Shown piece after piece: positions 1 through 6,458 of a stretch of 11,365 bases of DNA (positions are counted from its first letter, which is position 1; every line of letters begins with the position of its first letter). The notes beneath the pieces were generated by a model. It had not been told where the DNA came from. It saw nothing but the letters and a program-made list of their open reading frames with translations, and made no database searches. The translations under genes were made by a program, and so were the position numbers. The stretch comes from Enterospora canceri (lineage: Eukaryota > Microsporidia > Enterocytozoonidae): NCBI GenBank assembly GCA_002087915.1, contig LWDP01000059.1, positions 1 through 11,365 of the forward strand, given 5' to 3'.

Positions 1-276
1 CACACCAAGAACCTGCAGATTCAAAATGGATTCAATGAAGTGTTTAGGAAGAAGTTGAATTTGGATAAACTGAACTATTCAAGTGTAGTAGAGGATAAAG
101 AGGTTCGTAACATACCACTATGCGATGATAGTACAGAAATAGTAGAAGACAATAGTAGGAAGAGGAATGTGGTATACTGTGCTATTGGATTTACACTTAT
201 TGTAGCATACATAGTGGTGGTACTGTTTTACAACATCATAATGAGCAGAAAGAATGATGATAAAGAAGGGTTCTAG
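1..276 (+). CDS. C-terminal end of a single-pass membrane protein (partial, enters from left edge)
   Basis: The frame is open from the first base to a TAG at 274-276, giving 91 residues with no start inside the window; a GTG at 40 is just an internal valine. Residues 57-80 form one strongly hydrophobic segment (VVYCAIGFTLIVAYIVVVLF), preceded by a basic NSRKR and followed by an 11-residue charged tail (MSRKNDDKEGF). The part before it is polar and acidic. This fits the C-terminus of a tail-anchored or type I membrane protein. I do not recognise the family. The basic residues on both sides leave the topology undecided. The gene lies on the same strand as the secreted-protein gene at the right edge, with only transposon debris between them. 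It could be a remnant, but the reading frame is clean and the composition is gene-like. Confidence 0.6.
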   Translation, partial: HTKNLQIQNGFNEVFRKKLNLDKLNYSSVVEDKEVRNIPLCDDSTEIVEDNSRKRNVVYCAIGFTLIVAYIVVVLFYNIIMSRKNDDKEGF

Positions 277-329
277 GAGATAGTAAGGTAAGTAGAGGGG
301 TAAAACGGCTCAGGTGTCTGCATTCTTTT

Positions 330-569
330 TGTTACTGTTACAAACTGAAGTTTTTACACTACCATCTTGGGTTTAACTCCTTCACTAAGAAAAAACCCAA
401 GACCTAATTTGACGTACACGCATAATCAGGTATATTCTAACATGATGTCGTAGCACGACCGTTATTCATCAACACCAAGACTGATCTGAAATTCCTGAGT
501 AAAAGGAAAAATTTAAATAAAACCCATCGATGTATAAATCATTTTCAAGTTCATCTCCAGTTCCGAGCA
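330..569. repeat. Old LTR-like repeat, copy A (empty site)
   Basis: This stretch aligns along its length with 1858-1903 joined to 6034-6279 (copy B). Both copies share TGTTRCTGTTACAAACTGAAG-like sequence at the left, GTTATTCATCAACAC in the middle, and AAACCCATCGATGT and TTCCGAGCA at the right. Identity stops abruptly after CA at 569 and 6279, and both copies begin with TG, as expected for an LTR. Copy A lacks about 42 bases that copy B has near 6070-6115, and there are scattered substitutions, so the pair is old. Orientation is unsettled: a conserved ATG with an upstream CCC favours plus, while a gag frame leaving copy B leftward favours minus. It could instead be a non-LTR duplicated segment. 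Confidence 0.6.
511..525 (+). promoter_or_regulatory. AAATTT/CCC-type start-proximal motif
   Basis: An AATTTAAATAAAACCC tract sits just before the ATG at 530, with the CCC only four bases from it. Copy B keeps the same arrangement, with CCC at 6233-6235 before the ATG at 6240. Start-proximal CCC or GGG runs with AAATTT-like tracts are known in microsporidian genes. That this one is functional is inferred only from its placement and conservation. Confidence 0.4.
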
Positions 570-735
570 ACTTGAGCTCAAACTCACAGAATATCATGGT
601 ACCGCATAAGCTAGTCTTTAAGGCTAAGCTCAAAGACATTAATCTAGAAGACCAACCAACAATGGAAGTACATCAATTTGTCAACAGTAGATCACTCCTC
701 CTTACGCATGGCTTAAGTCTTTTCAGAAGGCGCAG
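530..735 (+). pseudogene. N-terminal fragment of a retroelement ORF (gag-like, uncertain)
   Basis: The frame from the ATG at 530 begins MYKSFSSSSPVPS, and copy B encodes the near-identical MSKSFSSSSPVPS from 6240, so this start survives in two diverged copies. About 13 codons lie within the LTR-like repeat; the rest continues as polar sequence (for example LKDINLEDQPTMEVHQFVN) that could be the start of a gag. Downstream, near 700-740, it is fused to an RNase H fragment in another frame, so everything expected between them (capsid, protease, RT) is missing. The formal frame runs to 877, but the part after about 735 reads as a shadow. No domain is recognised; the gag assignment is inferred from position next to an LTR-like repeat. 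Confidence 0.35.
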
Positions 736-738
736 GCC

Positions 739-1014
739 ATGTATCAATGGACGGACACTGCCACTCTCTCCATTTTTTCCGCACCACTCCAACACATCAC
801 CATTTGTACTGATCACAACAACCTCCTGTTCTTGCAATCGTTTACGTTACAGCGAGTTCAACGCTGGAAACAGCTGATATCAGAATACAACCTGGAGATA
901 AAGCACATTAAATGTAAAAACAATCACCTTACAGATGCACTCTCCCGATCATTCCACATCCAAACACATGAACCTTCCTCCATATAAGACCTATTTACAA
1001 TCGTTGAAGAATAT
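739..1014 (+). pseudogene. Ty3/gypsy RNase H C-terminal fragment
   Basis: The frame 739-987 carries the end of a gypsy-type RNase H domain: ITICTDHNNLL (TDH with the conserved aspartate), then LQRVQRWKQLISEYNLEIKHI and NNHLTDALSRS (the D-LSR motif that closes the domain). After the TAA at 985-987 the same frame continues DLFTIVEEYGW, resembling the linker that follows RNase H in the minus-strand pol at 7400-7440. Homology ends at about 1014, where the inverted gag-tail repeat begins. The RT and the first half of RNase H are missing upstream and the integrase is missing downstream. It is a decayed fragment of an element different from the intact one at 1904-6028, whose equivalent motif reads TDSRN and LADYYSR. 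Confidence 0.75.
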
Positions 1015-1138
1015 GGTTGGGTTTGTTGTAAGATGCACTAGAACGTTTCATTCAGAGTTAAGTATTTATGTTTTGTTTTTTTATATCCTTAATATGAAAC
1101 GCATATTTCAACTATGTTTTGGATTATCATATCGAACA
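1015..1138 (-). repeat. Gag-tail repeat, left arm of an inverted pair with 6459-6551
   Basis: Read on the minus strand, this segment matches the plus strand of 6459-6551. Shared parts are TGTTSGATATGATAATCC, CATAAATACTTAACTCTGAA, TGAAACGTTCTAGTGCATCTTA and a final AACC. The left arm carries about 30 extra bases around 1076-1112. Both arms encode the gag C-terminus and its stop. In the right arm the reading is DNPKHNETYHKY, then LTLNETF and TAG. Confidence 0.75.
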
Positions 1139-1897
1139 TTTCTTGTCATTTTCTTTCTTGATATTTGGACAACCTGGTCTGTAATGTTTGCCTCCGCATT
1201 CGTAACATTTCGCTGACTTCGCGTTCGAATGTCTCTGATCTTTTTCCAATCATTCTTGATCTGAAAATCTGCTTCTTTCTGATTTGAAGTCTTTGTTCTA
1301 GGTTCGTACCTTTGTTGTGTCTTTTTCTGTATCTCCTTAATAGACTTGACACCATTTTCTTCGGCTTTGTCAGCCATCTCCAGAAGATTTCTGCAACTAT
1401 CAAAGAGACCATGATGTCTCTTGTTGATCTGATTAAAGATCACTGATCTGAACATCTCTTGATCAAAGTCCGCAACTTTGTTTTTCCACTCGATTAACAA
1501 AATCCAGTCACTGAGGGATTTGTGTGGTCCTTCACTTAAGATCCTCATGAGATTAAGTGCTTCGGCATTCTCCTCTTTCTGGTTGCAGTACCTTGATTTA
1601 AATCTAGTTTTGAAATCAGAGACTGTTTTGATCTCATCACCCTCCCGGGCTCTACACCAAATTTTTACCCTCCCTTTTAGTAAAACAGTGATCTGTTTCA
1701 GATACCGCACATCGCTCCACTCGTCTTCATAGACGATAAGTGCTTCGAGCCACTCCATGTCTTCCTTGCCTTTTCTGTTTCCATCAAATTCTTTTATATC
1801 TTAGATATACTTCTTAAGGCCCTGTAAAATCTTTGTCCCGCTGATCTTTTTCCTCAATGTTGCTGTTACAAACTGAAGTTTTAAGATTACCCATCAT
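1038..1897 (-). pseudogene. Ty3/gypsy gag pseudogene with zinc knuckle
   Basis: On the minus strand the longest open part (1758-1108) reads MEWLEALIVYEDEW, then ITVLLKGRVKIWCRAREG and VSDFKTRFKSRY, a pattern typical of retrotransposon gag capsid domains. In-frame sequence extends upstream past a TAA near 1801 (KEFDGNRKGKED), and a third frame before that gives IEEKDQRDKDFTGP, possibly starting at the ATG near 1897. At 1207-1169, in a shifted frame, a zinc knuckle CYECGGKHYRPGC (CX2CX3HX4C) is visible, so a frameshift separates it from the capsid part. The tail returns to the main frame (YDNPKH) and a TAG lies at 1040-1038. Gag would package element RNA. With several frame breaks this copy is dead. 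Its 5' end is cut by the insertion at 1904. Confidence 0.7.
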
Positions 1898-1903
1898 GGA
1901 TTT
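1858..1903. repeat. Old LTR-like repeat copy B, left piece
   Basis: These 46 bases match the beginning of copy A (330 onward: TGTTRCTGTTACAAACTGAAG). They are cut off at 1903 by the gypsy insertion. The rest of copy B resumes at 6034. Confidence 0.7.
1899..1903. repeat. Target site duplication, left copy (GATTT)
   Basis: GATTT immediately precedes the 5' LTR and is repeated exactly at 6029-6033 immediately after the 3' LTR. Five bases is the usual duplication for Ty3/gypsy integrases. The corresponding place in copy A reads GGTTT (about 389-394) without any insertion. Confidence 0.9.
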
Positions 1904-2114
1904 TGTGGTAAAAGGGTCATGAGACCTGTCACTCATATCAATCTTTGAGCAAAATTTACCCCAAGTATGGGATATAGGAAAGATGAAGAGAGAGACAGAC
2001 GGACTAATCAGTATAAGCAATACATGACAAGTCCCTACCAGATGCCAAGAGGAGATGGGAACAGACACAGTCATTATAATAAAGAAGTGACAGCGTTTGA
2101 CCCGTTTTACCTCA
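1904..2114 (+). repeat. 5' LTR
   Basis: A 211-bp direct repeat, identical on reading to 5818-6028. It starts TGTGGTAAAAGGGTCA and ends TGACCCGTTTTACCTCA; these ends are near-perfect inverted copies of each other over about 16 bases, an unusually long LTR terminal inversion. It contains the start motif at 1951-1962 and the polyprotein ATG at 1967, so its last 148 bases are coding. No clear TATA box or polyadenylation signal stands out in the 63 bases before the ATG. Confidence 0.95.
1951..1962 (+). promoter_or_regulatory. AAAATTTACCCC start-proximal motif in the LTR
   Basis: AAAATTTACCCC lies four bases before the ATG at 1967 and combines an AAATTT tract with a CCC run, the two elements described near microsporidian start codons. 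It sits in the only 44-base stretch of the LTR that is non-coding at both ends of the element. It may set the transcription start and translation start of the element, giving a very short leader. This is inferred from pattern and position. Confidence 0.5.
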
Positions 2115-5100
2115 TGTTGAATTCAACGAGGAGAACAAACGAGGACAAACCGAGAATCATGAGAGAGACAATACAATATCCAGTGTATCGTGGAGAGCGT
2201 CAGATCAGCCAGATGAGCATGGAACGCTACACAGATCACACACGGCAAGACATACTTGAATGGTGTAAACGCGCTCGGCCCCTTCTCAGAAGATGCTTTG
2301 AGGAAGAAGGAGATGCACGAATGGAACTAGAAGTACTCATAGATCCGCGCTACCACCACTTATTCGAAAGGTGCACACAAGTAGAGAAATGCTTGGACAG
2401 AATGATAGGATACACCTACAATCAGCACACTTTCGCCAAACTTCTAAGGAGATTAGAAGACATGCGATGCAGCAGTTTTTACGACATCCAAGAGTATCGA
2501 GAAGAACATCTTAGGATCATTGAACGGTGTGACGCTTGCATCAGCGCCCCGAGAAAGCTCAGCGATTACGAAAAGGAAGAACTATTCGTAGGAGGGCTTA
2601 CGACCTGGATGCGTGACGAATGGATACGCGCAGGAAACCAAGACATGGAGGTGAAAATAGGAATTATTGCCCAATTAGAAAGACATCGAGCAAAAGGATT
2701 CGAGCAAAAGGGTACCACCTACAAAGAGGTGAAGAAATACTGTCCCAAACACAAGTCCTATACACATTCAGCACGGGAGTGCTTTAGTGAAGGATGCGGT
2801 CGGACACAAGGACATGCTGACAAAGACAAAAGCAGCAGCCAATCCCAGAATAAGGAAAAGCGGAATAGCAAGGAAACCTTAGGGATGATACTCGAGAGAA
2901 GGACAGAGTGCCGGAAACTTGAAGTAATGGGAAACCATAACGGTCAGGAACTGAGGATAGTTCTAGACACGGGAACACGGTTATCATACATTAACCGAGA
3001 CGTAAAGGAAAGAATGAAACTAGAAGGAAAACCAAGAGAAGGCTTAATACATATGGCCAATGGTAAAGAAGAAACCATAAAAGAAGGCGTTGACATACGC
3101 TTAAGCTTTACTGAAGTACCACATACAGAGTACAAGGTAAAAGCACTCGTGATGCACAATTTATTCGGAGAACTAGTACTAGGACTCGATTTCATGTGCA
3201 ATAACGAAGTTCGAATGGACTTAAAGAACGGCATAGTAGTACTAGACGGATACGAGCTAGACATACTAGAGTTCCGTAAGGGAACGGAGGCCAGTCCAGA
3301 GGACTTACTTGTCGATCGTTTAGGAGGGATCGAACAAGAAGAAACCCTTGATTCAATAGTAGAGGAATTCAAAGGAAAAAATCCAGCAGTTGGATTATTT
3401 AGTGGGGTTGAACACAAGATACAACTCCCCACAACAACTCCTATACAGTGCAAACCATACCCGTTACCATACAGGGTAGAAGAAGAACTGAAACAGCAAG
3501 TAGAAGAACTAATAAGACTTGGAATAGTTGAGAAAAGTACTGGAAAGTACGCCAGCCCAAGTTTTGCAGTAGTCAAGAAGAACAGTAGTTTAAGATTAGT
3601 GACGGATTTCCGTAAACTAAACGCAATCACGGTTAAGGAAACTTTTCCTTTCCCAAATGTAAAGGATCAGTTAGTTGGACTAAAAGATGCAACAGTGTTT
3701 ACGCAGATCGATTTGGACAAAGGATTTTACCAGATCAAACTAGCAAAGCAGGACAAACACAAAACAGGATTTGTATTACCGTTTGGACACTTCCAATATC
3801 GAAGAGTACCATTTGGAATGGCAAATAGCCCACGTTCCTTCCAACGCGCAATGGAAGAAATGATAGGAGATCTAGAGTTTGTTAAGATATTTGTGGATGA
3901 TATCTTAGTCTTTAGCAGGAACACAGAAGAACACAGTAAACACGTACGCACCGTTCTGACTAGACTCAATGAGAATGGGGTCAAAGTCAATTTCGCCAAA
4001 AGCAACTTTGGACAGAAAACAGTAGAATATTTAGGAATGAAGATTAGCGGAGAAGGAATAAGAGCAAATGGAGAAAAGGCAGCATTAGCACGCACTTTAT
4101 CACCACCGCACAACGTCAAGGAATGTAGACGATTACTAGGGTTACTGAATTGGTTCAGAGATTTCGTACCAAAATTGAGTGAGCGCATAGCGCCTATCAG
4201 TAACAAAACCAGGAAAGAAGAAAAGCCCTTTAAATGGACTGAAGACGATGAAAGAATTCGCCAAGGAATACTGAAGGAGATCGAACAGGAAACCATGCTA
4301 CATCACGTGGATCTGAACAGATCGTTCACTTTATTCACCGATGCTTCAGAGAAAGGCATTTCAGGAGTATTGATGCAAACAGGAAAAATCGTAGGGGTAT
4401 TCAGCAGGAAACTCCATGATTCAGAATTGCACTATACCATAGTAGAAAAGGAACTATACGCAATAGTGAAGGCATTAGAGCACTTCAAGAAGATGGTTTG
4501 GGGTACGCCAGTTACCGTCAAAACCGACAGCCGCAATGTGAGCTGTATGAAAGAAGGAACATCGACAAGAATAGGACGATGGAACATGCTACTCAACGAC
4601 TATAACCTACGAGTCGAGCACATCGAGGGGGGTAAGAACAGTCTTGCAGACTATTACAGTCGCGAGGGAGTATACGGACTAATGGAAAAACACCAGGGAC
4701 ACGAGGCCAGCAACGAGCTATTACGCATCTTAGCGGCACATCAAAGCACCCATGAGGAGTTCATTAAGTACCAATTGGAAGAAACCAATGAAAAAGGAGT
4801 CTTCAACGATAAGTTAGGAAGAAGACACGTACCGGACGCAGCAAGGCTAGCAGTCTTAGAACAGGTACACCGGCAAACAATGCACGGAGGAGAGAATCGA
4901 ATGAGATACTCAATCGACAGATATTTACACATAGGCGAACTACAGCAAGGCCTAAAACAAGTAAACAGCGAATGCGAAGAATGCTTACGCAACAAAGTGA
5001 AGAGGACTAATTATGGAGCCGTACACACCGGAATAACAGGGTTTAGGCACAATGAAGTCATCAGCACCGATTTAATCGGGCCATACAACAAGAAGAGTGA

Positions 5101-5836
5101 AGGAAGCGTGAGGAAAATATGGATACTCGTAGTAATCGACTTATTCAGTCGATACGTCCACCTCAGCAAAGTCGAAAAGATCGACGGTATAACGATCGGA
5201 AAAGGATTAGAAAATGGATGGATCAAGAAATTCGGACCACCAAAGAAAATACTAACAGATAATGGATTAGGATATTCCAGCAAAGAAGTTCAACAAGTGT
5301 ATGCGAGACACGGAATTGAAAGACTGCACTTAAGTCCATATAACCCACAGGGTAATGGAATAGCAGAACGCATTAATCAACTAGTGGGACTAGGAATGCG
5401 AATACATCGGTCACAGCCGATTGGAAGAACGCTAAGGACAATAGCGGAAGGACTGAACAACAGCTATAGTCGAACGACAGGTTGGTCAGCAAATGAAATG
5501 GTGTATCAATACAGCCCTTTCAATCTCACCCAAAAGGAAATCTCGATAAACCAAGGAGAAGTGAGAAAACGAATACAGAAAGCAAAAGTAGCAAGCATGG
5601 AGCAACAGAACAAGACCAGAGTAACATCCCACGAGTGGAGACTAGGGGACACTGTGATGCTTAAGACTACAGGCATGAACGGAAAGTTAGGAGAACGACA
5701 ATCTGGACCTTACACCGTAATAGGATTAGGAGCTCAAGGGACGGCACTACAGGTGGAGAACCAAAGAGTGCGACGTTGGGTAAACCAGAGGTTGGCTCTG
5801 CCAGTGAGGAGGTATGATGTGGTAAAAGGGTCATGA
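1967..5836 (+). CDS. Ty3/gypsy Gag-Pol polyprotein (gag, protease, RT, RNase H, integrase)
   Basis: This is a 1289-residue single ORF. Residues 1-300 are a basic gag-like part with a CHHC knuckle, CPKHKSYTHSAREC (C259, H262, H267, C272). Retropepsin follows with VLDTG (D334) and VLGLD (about 404-408). RT (about 500-700) has QIDLDKGFYQIKL (D582) and FVDD (642-645, F in place of the common Y). RNase H has FTDAS (D792), VEKELYAIV (E829), KTDSR (D854) and LADYYSR (D895). Integrase has HX4H-X29-CX2C (H968, H973, C1003, C1006), then D1035, D1098 and E1134, an exact D,D(35)E, and a C-terminal GPY module (1247-1249). It copies element RNA into DNA and inserts it. Gag and Pol share one frame, so no frameshift is needed. 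The ATG at 1967 is preferred because AAATTT/CCCC lies just upstream. An in-frame ATG at 2114 is an alternative that loses 49 LTR-encoded residues. The TGA at 5834-5836 lies 19 bases into the 3' LTR. Confidence 0.95.
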   Translation: MGYRKDEERDRRTNQYKQYMTSPYQMPRGDGNRHSHYNKEVTAFDPFYLMLNSTRRTNEDKPRIMRETIQYPVYRGERQISQMSMERYTDHTRQDILEWCKRARPLLRRCFEEEGDARMELEVLIDPRYHHLFERCTQVEKCLDRMIGYTYNQHTFAKLLRRLEDMRCSSFYDIQEYREEHLRIIERCDACISAPRKLSDYEKEELFVGGLTTWMRDEWIRAGNQDMEVKIGIIAQLERHRAKGFEQKGTTYKEVKKYCPKHKSYTHSARECFSEGCGRTQGHADKDKSSSQSQNKEKRNSKETLGMILERRTECRKLEVMGNHNGQELRIVLDTGTRLSYINRDVKERMKLEGKPREGLIHMANGKEETIKEGVDIRLSFTEVPHTEYKVKALVMHNLFGELVLGLDFMCNNEVRMDLKNGIVVLDGYELDILEFRKGTEASPEDLLVDRLGGIEQEETLDSIVEEFKGKNPAVGLFSGVEHKIQLPTTTPIQCKPYPLPYRVEEELKQQVEELIRLGIVEKSTGKYASPSFAVVKKNSSLRLVTDFRKLNAITVKETFPFPNVKDQLVGLKDATVFTQIDLDKGFYQIKLAKQDKHKTGFVLPFGHFQYRRVPFGMANSPRSFQRAMEEMIGDLEFVKIFVDDILVFSRNTEEHSKHVRTVLTRLNENGVKVNFAKSNFGQKTVEYLGMKISGEGIRANGEKAALARTLSPPHNVKECRRLLGLLNWFRDFVPKLSERIAPISNKTRKEEKPFKWTEDDERIRQGILKEIEQETMLHHVDLNRSFTLFTDASEKGISGVLMQTGKIVGVFSRKLHDSELHYTIVEKELYAIVKALEHFKKMVWGTPVTVKTDSRNVSCMKEGTSTRIGRWNMLLNDYNLRVEHIEGGKNSLADYYSREGVYGLMEKHQGHEASNELLRILAAHQSTHEEFIKYQLEETNEKGVFNDKLGRRHVPDAARLAVLEQVHRQTMHGGENRMRYSIDRYLHIGELQQGLKQVNSECEECLRNKVKRTNYGAVHTGITGFRHNEVISTDLIGPYNKKSEGSVRKIWILVVIDLFSRYVHLSKVEKIDGITIGKGLENGWIKKFGPPKKILTDNGLGYSSKEVQQVYARHGIERLHLSPYNPQGNGIAERINQLVGLGMRIHRSQPIGRTLRTIAEGLNNSYSRTTGWSANEMVYQYSPFNLTQKEISINQGEVRKRIQKAKVASMEQQNKTRVTSHEWRLGDTVMLKTTGMNGKLGERQSGPYTVIGLGAQGTALQVENQRVRRWVNQRLALPVRRYDVVKGS
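5806..5812 (+). promoter_or_regulatory. Candidate polypurine tract
   Basis: GAGGAGG lies five bases before the 3' LTR boundary, where the plus-strand primer of LTR elements is expected. The tract is short and inside the coding frame (LPVRRYD), so the call rests on position alone. Confidence 0.4.
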
Positions 5837-6028
5837 GACCTGTCACTCATATCAATCTTTGAGCAAAATTTACCCCAAGTATGGGATATAGGAAAGATGA
5901 AGAGAGAGACAGACGGACTAATCAGTATAAGCAATACATGACAAGTCCCTACCAGATGCCAAGAGGAGATGGGAACAGACACAGTCATTATAATAAAGAA
6001 GTGACAGCGTTTGACCCGTTTTACCTCA
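5818..6028 (+). repeat. 3' LTR
   Basis: Identical on reading to 1904-2114 over 211 bases. Its first 19 bases encode the end of the polyprotein (VVKGS and the stop). Bases 5837-5880 are non-coding and hold a second copy of the AAATTT/CCCC motif. Bases 5881-6028 repeat the first 49 codons of the polyprotein; that frame continues into flanking sequence to a TAA at 6064-6066, giving a potential 61-codon read-out ORF. Confidence 0.95.
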
Positions 6029-6033
6029 GATTT
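6029..6033. repeat. Target site duplication, right copy (GATTT)
   Basis: An exact copy of 1899-1903, directly abutting the CA end of the 3' LTR. Confidence 0.9.
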
Positions 6034-6279
6034 AACCCCTTCACTAAGAAAAAACTCAAGACTTAATTTGCTGCACACACAAGCATGATCACTGATTAAG
6101 AAAATACGACAGCGTAGAACCCACACAATCAGGTACATGCGAACAGGATGTCATAGTACGACCGTTATTCATCAACACTAAGATTGATCTGAAATGAAAT
6201 TCCTGAGTATAAAAGGAAAATTTTAAATAAAACCCATCGATGTCTAAATCGTTTTCAAGTTCATCTCCCGTTCCGAGCA
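6034..6279. repeat. Old LTR-like repeat copy B, right piece
   Basis: This continues the repeat interrupted at 1903. It matches copy A from about 395 to 569 (TTCACTAAGAAAAAAC, GTTATTCATCAACAC, AAACCCATCGATGT, TTCCGAGCA), with about 42 additional bases near 6070-6115 and small indels. The ATG at 6240, with CCC at 6233-6235, encodes MSKSFSSSSPVPS as in copy A. Confidence 0.7.
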
Positions 6280-6458
6280 GTTACCAATGTTGGTATCGGG
6301 TGACGCCTCGGTAGGGACTGGCTTAGTTTTAGCATTATTGAAAGCGTTGGATTTACTTATAGAAACGTTGGGTTTCTCCAGTCTGTTTGTCAATATAGTT
6401 TATTGGTGAACAAAGTATATTGATCTAACTTTCTTGCAGCCTGCAGTAGTATAATATG
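6280..6458. other. Unassigned sequence between copy B and the gag-tail repeat
   Basis: No convincing gene. On the minus strand, about 6281-6390 is open and reads polar, serine/asparagine-rich sequence (ISKSNAFNNAKTKPVPTEAS) that could be a disordered gag piece, but no homology is evident. The plus strand starts with TTACCAATGTTGGTATCGGG right after the repeat end; a TGGTATCGGG here might be a relic primer-binding site, which is speculative. Confidence 0.3.

Larger units (their letters stand above)
1904..6028 (+). mobile_element. Complete Ty3/gypsy LTR retrotransposon
   Basis: The element is 4125 bp, with two 211-bp LTRs bounded by TG...CA and a 5-bp GATTT duplication outside. It encodes one continuous polyprotein whose order is gag, protease, RT, RNase H and integrase, which defines Ty3/gypsy. 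I see no base difference between the LTRs when reading them side by side, and no stop or frameshift in 1289 codons, so the insertion is recent and all catalytic residues are present. The plus strand is strikingly A-rich, as in many retroelements. There is almost no untranslated internal sequence: coding starts in the 5' LTR and ends in the 3' LTR. It has no env-like ORF, and no chromodomain is evident at the integrase C-terminus. It is nested in an older LTR-like repeat. Confidence 0.95.

Noticed and set aside
2944..4296. Long minus-strand ORFs of 228 and 189 codons (3630-2944 and 4296-3727)
   Set aside because: They lie fully antisense to the intact polyprotein, are serine/leucine-rich as expected opposite A-rich coding sequence, and show no domain motifs.
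1967..5836. A programmed frameshift between gag and pol
   Set aside because: Not needed: gag, protease, RT, RNase H and integrase are in one uninterrupted frame.
5734..6138. Minus-strand 134-codon ORF across the 3' LTR, with a twin at 2074-1814
   Set aside because: The shared part is just the antisense of the two identical LTRs. The flanking parts are relevant only as relics of the older repeat.
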